A stretch of 64,000 nt of DNA from Arthrobacter celericrescens (GTDB taxonomy: Bacteria > Actinomycetota > Actinomycetes > Actinomycetales > Micrococcaceae), in contig NZ_QYLP01000045.1 in the NCBI RefSeq assembly GCF_003614925.1, positions 1-64,000 on the forward strand, in the 5' to 3' direction. The notes beneath the pieces were generated by a model. It had not been told where the DNA came from, did not search any database, and worked only from the letters and a program-made list of their open reading frames with translations. Below are positions 46,901 to 54,421 of the stretch, piece by piece. Position 1 is the first letter of the stretch; each line of letters starts with the position of its first letter. Position numbers and translations under genes: made by a program.

Positions 46901-47142
46901 CCGCGGCCATCACCGCCGTCGTGCTCATCCCGATTGCCCTCTTCGGCGGGGCGGCAGGATCGGGTGCCGTGAGCCCGATGGCATTCATCATCGTCAGTGG
47001 CCTGGTGACCACGACGCTCTTCGCTCTCCTGGTGGTTCCCCTGGTGCTGCTGTGGTTCGGTCCCGAGCACGGTCCGGAGGACTGGGAAGCGATCTACCGT
47101 GTGGATATCCCTGCAACGCAGGTGAAGGTGGAAGCAAAATGA
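43975..47142 (+). CDS. RND permease (heavy-metal-efflux-like), divergent proton relay
   Basis: Membrane protein of 1055 residues with the full RND layout. It has helix 1 (FRILVLAIAAAVIGFGLIQ), a large extracytoplasmic loop, helices 2-6 from about 340, a second loop, and helices 8-12 to the end. Sequence such as GLSAVEVEQLITTPMEADLL and SKSVPGLSSIELVF resembles the CusA/CzcA group. TM4 reads LIVGDIVEDVQ, where the typical VVVDDAIIDVE has Asp at 412, so this copy has G412 and Q at the later Glu. TM10 is also degenerate (AVRNTAAFAATCD). It may be a non-pumping partner. The start has only a weak Shine-Dalgarno. Overlaps the next gene by 4 nt. Confidence 0.88.
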   Translation: MFGAIARFSLQFRILVLAIAAAVIGFGLIQIPRMPVDGLPEFAPAHVEIQTEALGLSAVEVEQLITTPMEADLLNGVPWLEEIRSKSVPGLSSIELVFRPGTDVMRARQMVAERMTQAHALPNVSSPPLIMQPLSSTSRLLMVRMSSKELSGIDMSVLARWKIKPRLIGVQGVANVSIWGQREQQLQVEVDPTTLRDKGVTLEQIIKSAGNAVWVSPLSFLEASTPGTGGFIESSNQRLGIQHVLPIRNPQELAQVHIEDSDPSLVLGDVATVKEDHQPLIGDAVIGQDPGLLLVIEKFPGANTLQVTQDVEAALKDLEPGLTGVQLDTSVYRPASALQENVDQLGIALLISLILVVALFWLLFRSWRAALVAFVSLSTSVSAAVLVLGWQGETLNVTVLIGVLLAVALIVGDIVEDVQAQLRGSKVPEGRQQDRDFKSYVTAVVRWVRVPLLLASLTLVLVMVPALFTTGIGAAFFRPLVWAMALALLAAFVVGISVTPVMVHLLLKRGAFERLESSRFKRVRRYYGDLLDRGRRMVPAGIAAVAVVGLAGLLAASQLAGNRAIVPTLPDRTLLVQWDAMAGTSTAEVSRIAARAADELRSVSGVTGVGGHVGRAITSDQVVGNSSAELWVSVARSADYPQVESAVREIVTGYPGIAQNITSYSQQQIGETRAGVEPGFTVRVYGTEMNTLNQKAEEVRQALASVKGLDSPRLSSAPRLPVLEVEVDLKAAQTAGVKPGDARRAAATLMQGIVVGNLFEQQKVFEVVVRGTADVRNDLTSLRELLVDTPAGGHVKLGDIANVRLVPNETVVNHNATSRYIDIVGDVSGRPLGDVERDIQAAIQTVQFPVEYHAEIPAKYDEQQNAALLALGIGGAALLGVLILLQTAVRSWKTALAAFLGLPAALSGGFLAALLAGSSVSWTSLAALAVLLAIAVRNTAAFAATCDRSWREVPGASRAAMVMAAARERLAPVLKTAAITAVVLIPIALFGGAAGSGAVSPMAFIIVSGLVTTTLFALLVVPLVLLWFGPEHGPEDWEAIYRVDIPATQVKVEAK

Positions 47143-47615
47143 CACGTCGTCCATTGAATGGCCGCCAGGCGGCGGCCGGTGTGGCCAGTTCGCTCTGGCT
47201 GGCTCTCGGCTTGTTCCTCGTGTCAGGCTGCAGCCAGCCTGCGTCGGTGGCATCCTCGACGTCCTCGCACGCCGAGCAGGCAGCCAAGGTCGAAAAGAAC
47301 AGCTCGACAGGGATTGCCAAGATCACGCTCTCCGAAAAGGCCATCAGTCGCTTGGACCTCAAGACGACCAAGGTCCAGGCCGGGGCGGGCGGCGCGGCCA
47401 TCAGGCTGCCCTATGAGGCACTGCTCTACGACGCGAAGGGGGCGACATGGGTCTACACCAACCCGGAGCCGCGCGTCTACCAGCGGCAGGCGGTCACTGT
47501 GACACGCATTGAAGGGGGCACGGTCTTCGCTTCCGCCGGGCCGTCAGTGGGAACCGTGATCGTCACCACCGCAGCGGCAGAGCTCTTCGGCGCCGAATTC
47601 GACACGGCACACTGA
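47139..47615 (+). CDS. Small lipoprotein resembling the C-terminal end of an RND membrane-fusion protein
   Basis: Protein of 158 residues. A basic n-region (MTRRPLNGRQ) and hydrophobic core end in the lipobox LFLVSGC, so it is probably anchored outside the cytoplasmic membrane. After a linker, the second half (IRLPYEALLYDAKGATWVYT to VGTVIVTTAAAELFGAEF) resembles the C-terminal membrane-proximal domain of CusB/HlyD-type adaptors. The lipoyl and coiled-coil hairpin domains are absent. Full adaptors have about 350-400 residues. Sandwiched between two RND permeases with 4-nt overlap upstream and 1 nt spacing downstream, it must be co-translated with them. Confidence 0.8.
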   Translation: MTRRPLNGRQAAAGVASSLWLALGLFLVSGCSQPASVASSTSSHAEQAAKVEKNSSTGIAKITLSEKAISRLDLKTTKVQAGAGGAAIRLPYEALLYDAKGATWVYTNPEPRVYQRQAVTVTRIEGGTVFASAGPSVGTVIVTTAAAELFGAEFDTAH

Positions 47616-47616
47616 C

Positions 47617-50600
47617 ATGCGCCGCATTGTTGCCGCCAGCCTGAGGTTCCGCTCAATCATCCTGGCACTTGCAGCGGTGCTCATGGTGGTGGGCAGCGCC
47701 CAGCTGAGCACGGCATCCGTGGACGTGTTTCCGGAGTTCGCTCCGCCGCGCGTCGAAATCCAAACGGCCTGCCTTGGCCTGACCGCCTCCGAGGTCGAAC
47801 AACTCGTCACGGTGCCGCTTGAAGAGGCGTTCAACGGCATCGAGGGGCTGGACGAACTGCGATCCAAGTCGGTGTCGCAGCTGTCCTCCATCGTCCTGCT
47901 CTTCAAGCCGGGCACCGACCAACTCAATGCCAGGCAGCTCGTGTCGGAGAGGATGGCCACGGTCATCCCCACACTTCCGACCTGGGCCGCGCCGCCGGTG
48001 ATGCTGCAGCCGCTCTCCTCGACGAGCCGCGCGATGAAGATCGGGCTGTCCTCGGACACACGGTCACTCATGGAAATGTCGATGATCTCCTACTGGAACA
48101 TCAGGGCGCACCTGCTCCGGGTCCCCGGCGTGGCCAACGTGGCCATCTGGGGTGAGCGGCTCCAGATGCTCCAGGTGCAGGCGGATCCCGTCCGGATGAA
48201 GGCACACAAGGTGAGCCTCGAGACGGTCATGACAGCGACCTCCGAAGCCCTCGACTCAGGCCTCCTTCAGTACACCCCCGGTTCGCTCATTGGCACCGGC
48301 GGCGCCCTGGAGACCCCCAGCCAGAGCCTCAGTATTCGGCACGTCCAGGCCATCACCACCCCGGCGGACCTGGCCCAGGTCACCCTGGAGGAACGGCCAG
48401 GAGGTGCGCTGAAGCTTGGCGACGTGGCAAACGTGGTCGAGGATCACCAGCAGCTGATCGGCGACGCCGTGATCGACGGCGGCCCGGGAATCATGCTGAT
48501 CGTGGAAAAGCTCCCGTGGGGCAACACCCTGGAGGTAACCAAGGGCGTTGAGGAAGTACTCAAGCAAATCGAACCCGGCCTGAGCGGGATCAAGGTGGAC
48601 ACCACCCTGTTCCGGCCCGCCACGTTCATCGAGGAATCCATCCACAACCTCAGCCTGGCGCTCCTCTTTGGCTGCCTCCTGGTCATCCTGGTGCTCAGCC
48701 TCTTCCTGTTCCAGTGGCGTACGGCCTTCGTCAGCGTCGTGGCCATCCCGTTGTCGCTCATGGCCGCCTTGCTGGTCCTCTACTGGACCGGCGGCACAGT
48801 CAACACCATGGTGCTGGCCGGGCTGGTGATCGCCGTCGGAGTCGTGGTCGATGACGCCATCATCGACGTCGAAAACATCGTCCGGCGGCTGCGCAAGCAC
48901 CGGGCCCACGGCGACGGCTCCGGCACGGCGCGCGTGGTGGTCAACGCCTCCATCGAGGTCCGTGGTCCGATCGTCTACGCGACGCTCATCATCATCGCCG
49001 CCACAGTGCCGATCTTCTTCCTGGACGGCCTCACCGGCGCCTTCTTCCGGCCGCTGGCCACTTCCTACACCTTGGCCGTGCTCGCCTCGATGGTCGTCGC
49101 GCTGACGGTGACGCCCGCGCTCGCCTTCATCTTCCTGCGCAATGCACCGCTGGAAGACAAGGACCCGCCGGTGGTACGGGTGCTGAAGCGCTGGTACCAC
49201 GCGGCCCTGCAGCCGGCCGTGAAGCATCCCGTCCCGGGTTACGCCGCCGTCGGCGTGCTCGCCATCGCCGGTTTCGTCACTGCGCCCCTGCTGGGGCAGT
49301 CCCTGCTCCCCGAGTTCAAGGAGCGCGACTTCCTGATGCACTGGATCACGCAACCGGGCACGTCCAATGCCGAGGAGGTCAGGGTCAGCCAAGCCGCGTG
49401 CAACGAGCTCATGACTATCCCCGGGGTTCGGAACTGCGGCTCCCACATCGGGCAGGCGTTCGCCGCCGACGAGGTGGTGGGCGTGAACTTCGGCGAAAAC
49501 TGGATCAGCGTGGACCCGGCGGTCAACTACGACAAAACCCTGGCATCGATCCAGGAGGTCGTGGAAGGCTACCCCGGCATCAAGCGTGACGTTCAGACCT
49601 ACCTGAAGGAACGCATCCGCGAGGTCCTGACCGGCAGCGGCTACGCGGTCGTAGTCCGTGTCTACGGCGACGACCTGACGGTGCTCCGGGCACAGGCAGA
49701 CAAGGTCAAGAAGATCCTGGCCGAGGTGCCAGGCGCCCTGGGCGCCAAGGTGGAGCTCCAAGTCGAGGTGCCGCAGATCGACGTGCAGGTGGACCTTGCA
49801 AAGGCCAATCAGTACGGCCTGAAGCCCGGCGATGTCCGGCGCGTGGCCGCCACTCTTGTGGGGGGCGAGGAAGCCGGCGACATCTTCCGCGACAACAAGG
49901 CCTACGACGTGCAGGTCTGGAGTCCTCCGTCAACCCGCACGAGCGTCAGCAGCATCGAAAGCCTGCCCATCGACACCCCCTCCGGCCAGAAGATCCGGCT
50001 TGGCGACGTCGCTTCGGTGCAGGTCAAGCCGACGCCCAACCAAATTGAACGGACGGACGGGACCCGCCGCATCAACGTCAGCGCCAACGTCAAGGAAGGC
50101 GACCTGGCCGCCGTCGTCGAGAAGCTCAACGCCGGCCTCGCGACGATCGAGTTCCCCACCGGCTTCCACGCCGTGGTGCTCGGTGAGTACGCCGAACGCC
50201 AGGCTGCGTCCCAGCGGCTGCTGATCTTCGCCGCCGGTGCGGTGATCGCGATCTACCTGCTCCTGCAGGCCGCCTTCCGCAGCTGGCGCCTCGCGACGCT
50301 CATCATGTTGACGCTCCCCGTGGCACTGGTGGGCGGCATCCTTGCCGCCCTGCTGGGTGGCGGCATCCTGTCCCTCGGTTCGCTGGTGGGCTTCCTCACG
50401 GTGATGGGCATCGCCGCCCGGAACGGCATCCTGCTGGTCAACCACTTCCAACACCTGGAGCAGCAGGAGGGCGAGGAGTTCGGCCATGCGCTGGTCATGC
50501 GCGGCGCGGCGGAAAGACTCTCGCCGATCCTGATGACGACGCTCGCAACGGCCCTCGCCCTGGTTCCCCTGGTGGTCATGGGCAGCCTCCCGGGACACGA

Positions 50601-50754
50601 GATCGAACATCCCATGGCCGTGGTGATCCTCGGCGGCCTGGTGTCCTCGACGCTCGTGAACCTGTTCATCGTTCCATCGCTCTACCTGCGGTTCGCCAAG
50701 CCGAAGCAGCGCCGGCGGCCACGCCCGGAGCCCGAGCCGGTTCCGGCCGCCTGA
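47617..50754 (+). CDS. RND permease (heavy-metal-efflux-like), canonical proton relay
   Basis: Second RND permease, 1045 residues, similar throughout to the first. Opening FRSIILALAAVLMVVGSAQL, then GLTASEVEQLVTVPLEEAFN and SKSVSQLSSIVLLF. TM4 is VGVVVDDAIIDVENIVRRLR with D412 and D413 at the proton-relay positions. TM10 is GIAARNGILLVNHFQHLEQQ, followed by AERLSPILMTTLATALALVP and EHPMAVVILGGLVSSTLVNL. It looks like a functional proton-driven pump. Substrate is not known; metals or cell-envelope compounds are both possible. No outer-membrane factor exists in this window. Confidence 0.9.
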   Translation: MRRIVAASLRFRSIILALAAVLMVVGSAQLSTASVDVFPEFAPPRVEIQTACLGLTASEVEQLVTVPLEEAFNGIEGLDELRSKSVSQLSSIVLLFKPGTDQLNARQLVSERMATVIPTLPTWAAPPVMLQPLSSTSRAMKIGLSSDTRSLMEMSMISYWNIRAHLLRVPGVANVAIWGERLQMLQVQADPVRMKAHKVSLETVMTATSEALDSGLLQYTPGSLIGTGGALETPSQSLSIRHVQAITTPADLAQVTLEERPGGALKLGDVANVVEDHQQLIGDAVIDGGPGIMLIVEKLPWGNTLEVTKGVEEVLKQIEPGLSGIKVDTTLFRPATFIEESIHNLSLALLFGCLLVILVLSLFLFQWRTAFVSVVAIPLSLMAALLVLYWTGGTVNTMVLAGLVIAVGVVVDDAIIDVENIVRRLRKHRAHGDGSGTARVVVNASIEVRGPIVYATLIIIAATVPIFFLDGLTGAFFRPLATSYTLAVLASMVVALTVTPALAFIFLRNAPLEDKDPPVVRVLKRWYHAALQPAVKHPVPGYAAVGVLAIAGFVTAPLLGQSLLPEFKERDFLMHWITQPGTSNAEEVRVSQAACNELMTIPGVRNCGSHIGQAFAADEVVGVNFGENWISVDPAVNYDKTLASIQEVVEGYPGIKRDVQTYLKERIREVLTGSGYAVVVRVYGDDLTVLRAQADKVKKILAEVPGALGAKVELQVEVPQIDVQVDLAKANQYGLKPGDVRRVAATLVGGEEAGDIFRDNKAYDVQVWSPPSTRTSVSSIESLPIDTPSGQKIRLGDVASVQVKPTPNQIERTDGTRRINVSANVKEGDLAAVVEKLNAGLATIEFPTGFHAVVLGEYAERQAASQRLLIFAAGAVIAIYLLLQAAFRSWRLATLIMLTLPVALVGGILAALLGGGILSLGSLVGFLTVMGIAARNGILLVNHFQHLEQQEGEEFGHALVMRGAAERLSPILMTTLATALALVPLVVMGSLPGHEIEHPMAVVILGGLVSSTLVNLFIVPSLYLRFAKPKQRRRPRPEPEPVPAA

Positions 50755-50783
50755 CGCCCTTCGCACACATGAAAGGAATCCCC

Positions 50784-51683
50784 ATGCTCCATCGACGCCG
50801 CCGGATCACAGCAGGCACATCGGTGCTGCTGCTGGTCGCGGCCACGCTGTCAGTCGTGACCGCGGCAAGCGCCAATGCGGCACCGGCGCCAGCCGAGTTG
50901 TGCGGACCCGGCTCCGCCATCAACTACTCGTCCGATGACTTCCCGCAGCCCACGAAGATCAGCAACAAGTGGTTCTCGCTGGTGCCCGGCATGCAGTTCA
51001 CGACCACCGGCACGGTGACCTCGGCCGACGGCGTCCACAGCCATTCCGTGGTCCACACCGTCACCGGGCTGACCAAGGAGATCGACGGCGTCACGACCCG
51101 GGTGCTCTGGGACCGTGACTACCAGGACGGTCAGCTCCAGGAATCAGAGCTGGCATTCTTCGCACAGAGCAGTGACAGAACTGTGTGGCTGTTCGGTGAG
51201 TATCCGGAGGAGTACGAGAACGGCGAGTTCATCGGAGCGCCCAGCACCTTCATCCATGGCCTCGCCAAGGCGCAGGCCGGGATCGCCATGCCGGCCCGTC
51301 CTTCGCTGAGGGCCCCGGACTATGTCCAGGCGCACGCTCCCAAGGTCGGCTTCCTGGACTGCGGCAACGTCATCCTGAAGGACCAGCACGTGTGCGTGCC
51401 GACCGGCTGCTACAACGACGTCCTGGTCATCGACGAGTACAACCCCCTGGACCCTCCGGAAGAGGGGCACCAGCGCAAGTTCTACTCGGCGGGCACGGGA
51501 CTCGTTAAGGTCACCGCTGTGGGTGGCACGGACCAGGAATTCATGGACCTCGTCAGCATCCGCACGCTGACCGCGGCCCAGCTGAACCAGGTCAATGCCC
51601 AGGCGCTCGAGCAGGACTCCCGCGGCTACGAGGTCAGCAGGAGCGTCTACGCGAAAACCGCCCCGGCCACGGTCGGTCCGTGA
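50784..51683 (+). CDS. Secreted protein of unknown function
   Basis: Exported protein of 299 residues with a Sec signal (MLHRRRRITAGTSVLLLVAA and on to ASANAAPAPA). The mature part contains ISNKWFSLVPGMQFTTTGTV, WLFGEYPEEYENGEF, RKFYSAGTGLVKVTAVGG and four cysteines. Two of these lie in DQHVCVPTGCYNDVLVIDEY and two at LCGPGS and LDCGNV, so disulfides are likely. It resembles a widespread actinobacterial group of unnamed secreted proteins with an LVPG signature; that is from memory. I chose the ATG at 50784 because AAAGGA lies 6 nt upstream. It follows RND copy 2 by 29 nt and may be part of the operon. Confidence 0.75.
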   Translation: MLHRRRRITAGTSVLLLVAATLSVVTAASANAAPAPAELCGPGSAINYSSDDFPQPTKISNKWFSLVPGMQFTTTGTVTSADGVHSHSVVHTVTGLTKEIDGVTTRVLWDRDYQDGQLQESELAFFAQSSDRTVWLFGEYPEEYENGEFIGAPSTFIHGLAKAQAGIAMPARPSLRAPDYVQAHAPKVGFLDCGNVILKDQHVCVPTGCYNDVLVIDEYNPLDPPEEGHQRKFYSAGTGLVKVTAVGGTDQEFMDLVSIRTLTAAQLNQVNAQALEQDSRGYEVSRSVYAKTAPATVGP

Positions 51684-51709
51684 ACCGGTCCGAGAACCGG
51701 TAGGTGCGA

Positions 51710-51745
51710 CGAAGGCCGGGGCGGTAACTGCCGCCCCGGCCTTCG
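51710..51745. terminator. Terminator after the RND/secreted-protein operon
   Basis: Perfect 15-bp stem (CGAAGGCCGGGGCGG / CCGCCCCGGCCTTCG) with a 6-nt loop, 26 nt after the stop codon. Confidence 0.85.
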
Positions 51746-51793
51746 CGTGCGTCAGCGGGCTTCCGGCGGGCGCTTGCGACGTTGGCTACGGAA

Positions 51794-51927
51794 CGTTGAG
51801 GGAGGCCGCACTTCGCCCGGGTGTGGTGGGCACCGCGATGGGCCCCCGGCTGCGAGGGCCCCAGCGCGAGCTTGCGAGCGTTGGGAGCAGCTGGGGACGG
51901 GCGGGGCAGGTGCGGCCTCCCTCAACG
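51794..51927. repeat. Long inverted-repeat element between the secreted-protein gene and glpK
   Basis: An 18-bp perfect inverted repeat (CGTTGAGGGAGGCCGCAC at 51794-51811 and its complement at 51910-51927) encloses 98 bases. A further CGCCCG/CGGGCG pair extends the stem, and inner repeats (GGGCCC / GGGCCC) could form side arms. It contains no ORF with protein-like sequence. It could be a structured RNA, a REP-like repeat or an unusual glpK terminator. Confidence 0.6.
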
Positions 51928-51937
51928 GAGGCTGGAC

Positions 51938-53452
51938 CTACTTAACGTCCTCGTCCACCCAGTCCATGGACTTGGTGACGGCCTTCTTCCACAGGCGCAG
52001 CTGGCGCTCCTGCTCTTCGACCGGAAGCTGCGGCTCCCAGCGCTTGTCTTCGCCCCAGTTCGCGGACAGTTCACCGAGGTCCTTCCAGAAGCCGACGGCG
52101 AGGCCCGCCGCATAGGCGGCGCCGAGGGCCGTGGTTTCCACGACCTTCGGGCGGACGACGGGAACGCCCAGGATGTCCGCCTGGAACTGCATGAGCGCCT
52201 CGTTGGCGACCATGCCGCCGTCGACCTTCAGCTCACTGAGCGGAACGCCCGAGTCGGCGTTGACGGCGTCGAGCACCTCGCGGGTCTGGAAGGCGGTGGC
52301 CTCCAGCGCCGCTCGGGCGATGTGCCCCTTGTTTGCGAACCGGGTCAGGCCCACGATGGCGCCGCGGGCGTCGGCCCGCCAGTAGGGGGCGAACAGGCCG
52401 GAGAAGGCCGGGACGATGTACACGCCGCCGTTGTCCTTGACGGCCGCGGCGAGGGTTTCGACTTCCGGGGCGGTGGAGATCATGCCAAGGTTGTCGCGCA
52501 GCCACTGGATCAGCGAACCGGTGACGGCGATGGAGCCTTCCAGGGCGTAGTGCGGCTTGGCGTCGCCCAGCTTGTAGCCGAGGGTGGTCAGCAGGCCGTT
52601 CTTCGAGTGGACGATTTCCTCGCCGGTGTTGAAGATCAGGAAGCAGCCGGTGCCGTAGGTGTTCTTCGCCTCGCCGGGCTGGAAGGCGGCCTGGCCGAAG
52701 GTGGCGGCCTGCTGGTCGCCGAGGATGCCGGAGACGGGCACCTCGCGGAGCAGCTGGGAGCTGTGCACCTGCCCGTACACCTCGGAGGAGGAGAGGATGG
52801 CCGGCATCATTGACGCCGGAACGCCGAAGACGTCCAGGATGTCCTGGTCCCACTGCAGGGTTTCCAGGTCCATGAACATGGTGCGTGAGGCGTTGGTGAC
52901 GTCCGTGGCGTGCACGCCGCCGTCGGGCCCGCCGGTGAGGTTCCAGAGCACCCAGGCGTCGGTGTTGCCGAAGATGAGGTCCCCCGCCTCGGCCTTGGCG
53001 CGGGCGCCCTCGACGTTGTCCAGGATCCATTTGATCTTGGTACCGGAGAAGTAGGTGGCCAGGGGCAGGCCCACCTTCTCCTTGAACCGTTCCACTCCCC
53101 CGTCGGCGGCCAGTTCGTCCACGATCGGCTGGGTGCGGGTGTCCTGCCAGACGATCGCGTTGTAGACCGGCTCGCCGGTGTTCCTGTCCCAGACGACGGC
53201 GGTCTCCCGCTGGTTGGTGATGCCGACGGCGGCGATGTCGTGGCGGGTCAGGCTCGCCTTGGACAGTGCGGAGCCGATGACCTCCCGCACGTTGTCCCAG
53301 ATTTCCGCCGGGTTGTGTTCCACCCAGCCGGCCTGCGGGAAGATCTGCTCGTGCTCCATCTGGCCCGTGGAGACGATGTTGCCCGCGTGGTCGAACACGA
53401 TGGCGCGCGAGCTGGTGGTGCCCTGGTCAATGGCGATTACGTACTGGTTCAC
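51938..53452 (-). CDS. glpK: Glycerol kinase
   Basis: Phosphorylates glycerol to glycerol-3-phosphate. The 504-residue FGGY kinase has [18 protein letters not shown] near the N-terminus (phosphate loop) and the GITNQRET motif. [34 protein letters not shown] and the C-terminal [20 protein letters not shown] signature follow. It is third in glpD-glpF-glpK, 48 nt after glpF. The product feeds GlpD in the same operon. Regulation is probably through the divergent SorC-family gene. Confidence 0.97.
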   Translation of the reverse strand: MNQYVIAIDQGTTSSRAIVFDHAGNIVSTGQMEHEQIFPQAGWVEHNPAEIWDNVREVIGSALSKASLTRHDIAAVGITNQRETAVVWDRNTGEPVYNAIVWQDTRTQPIVDELAADGGVERFKEKVGLPLATYFSGTKIKWILDNVEGARAKAEAGDLIFGNTDAWVLWNLTGGPDGGVHATDVTNASRTMFMDLETLQWDQDILDVFGVPASMMPAILSSSEVYGQVHSSQLLREVPVSGILGDQQAATFGQAAFQPGEAKNTYGTGCFLIFNTGEEIVHSKNGLLTTLGYKLGDAKPHYALEGSIAVTGSLIQWLRDNLGMISTAPEVETLAAAVKDNGGVYIVPAFSGLFAPYWRADARGAIVGLTRFANKGHIARAALEATAFQTREVLDAVNADSGVPLSELKVDGGMVANEALMQFQADILGVPVVRPKVVETTALGAAYAAGLAVGFWKDLGELSANWGEDKRWEPQLPVEEQERQLRLWKKAVTKSMDWVDEDVK

Positions 53453-53500
53453 GATGACGTCCTTGTCTTTCCGGTTCTGTTCTGTCTGGTTGCTTGGAGA

Positions 53501-54250
53501 CTACTTGGCCACGGTGGCAATGATGGGAACCCAGAGGGCCACGACGCCGGCGAGGGTGCCGCCGATCAGCGGACCCACCACGGGAACCCAGGAGTAGGCC
53601 CAGTCGCTGGAGCCTTTGCCCTTGATGGGCAGGATGGCGTGCGCGATGCGCGGGCCGAGGTCACGGGCGGGATTGATGGCGTAGCCGGTGGGGCCCCCGA
53701 GCGAGACGCCGATGCCGACCACCAGGAGGGCCACCGCCAGCGGGCCCAAGCCCGAAGGGGTGCCGCCGAAGGTCAGGATGACGAAGACCAGCACGAAGGT
53801 GCCGATGATTTCGGTGACCAGGTTCCAGGGCAGGGTGCGGATGGCGGGGCCGGTGGAGAAGACGCCCAGCTTGTTGGCGGCCGCCGTTTCAGCGTCGAAG
53901 TGCTGCTTGTGGGCCAGCCAGCTGATCACCGCGCCGAGGAAGGCGCCGAGCAGTTCGCCGCCGAAATACGTCAGCGTGGAGGCGAAGTCCACGGCGACGC
54001 CCGGGGCGTATTCGGCCTTGCCGTTCACCAGGAGGCCGAGGGTGACGGCGGGGTTCAGGTGGGCACCGGACTTGGCGGCAACGAAAACACCCGCGAACAC
54101 GGCGATGCCCCACCCCCAGGTGACCATCAGGAACCCGCCGTTGTTGCCCTTCGTCCCCTTCAGGGCCACGTTGGCCACGACGCCGCAGCCAAGCAGGGTC
54201 AGCATCGCCGTGCCGAAGACTTCGGACAGGAAAACAATTCCAAGAGACAT
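53501..54250 (-). CDS. glpF: Glycerol uptake facilitator (aquaglyceroporin)
   Basis: MIP-family channel for glycerol diffusion, 249 residues with six transmembrane helices. The two NPA boxes are SGAHLNPAVTLG (about 64-75) and GYAINPARDLGPRIAH (about 190-205). The Asp after the second NPAR is the residue typical of glycerol-conducting members. GAGGAG lies 6 nt before the ATG. It lies between glpD and glpK, preceded by an intergenic region with four hairpins. Confidence 0.95.
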   Translation of the reverse strand: MSLGIVFLSEVFGTAMLTLLGCGVVANVALKGTKGNNGGFLMVTWGWGIAVFAGVFVAAKSGAHLNPAVTLGLLVNGKAEYAPGVAVDFASTLTYFGGELLGAFLGAVISWLAHKQHFDAETAAANKLGVFSTGPAIRTLPWNLVTEIIGTFVLVFVILTFGGTPSGLGPLAVALLVVGIGVSLGGPTGYAINPARDLGPRIAHAILPIKGKGSSDWAYSWVPVVGPLIGGTLAGVVALWVPIIATVAK

Positions 54251-54271
54251 CTTTGACTCCTCATTTCAGGT

Positions 54272-54405
54272 GTTGCGGCCCCGCGGGTTCTGCGGGCCGC
54301 AACGCTCTTCTCATACCGGCCGGCGGGGTGGAGCCGGCCGGCGGCGGGGTGTCCGTGCTGCACGGGCACCCCCGCCTTGGTTCCCGCGCCGGATGGGCGG
54401 GAACC
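54272..54405 (-). repeat. Four tandem stem-loops between glpD and glpF
   Basis: Four consecutive inverted repeats fill the gap. 54272-54303 is GTTGCGGCCC/GGGCCGCAAC, and 54316-54341 is CCGGCCGGC/GCCGGCCGG. 54343-54376 is a 15-bp stem with one bulge and one wobble. 54379-54405 is GGTTCCCGC/GCGGGAACC. None has a T-run. They may terminate part of the transcript or protect mRNA ends, setting glpD against glpFK levels. Confidence 0.7.
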
Positions 54406-54421
54406 GAATTCCACGCGCGCG

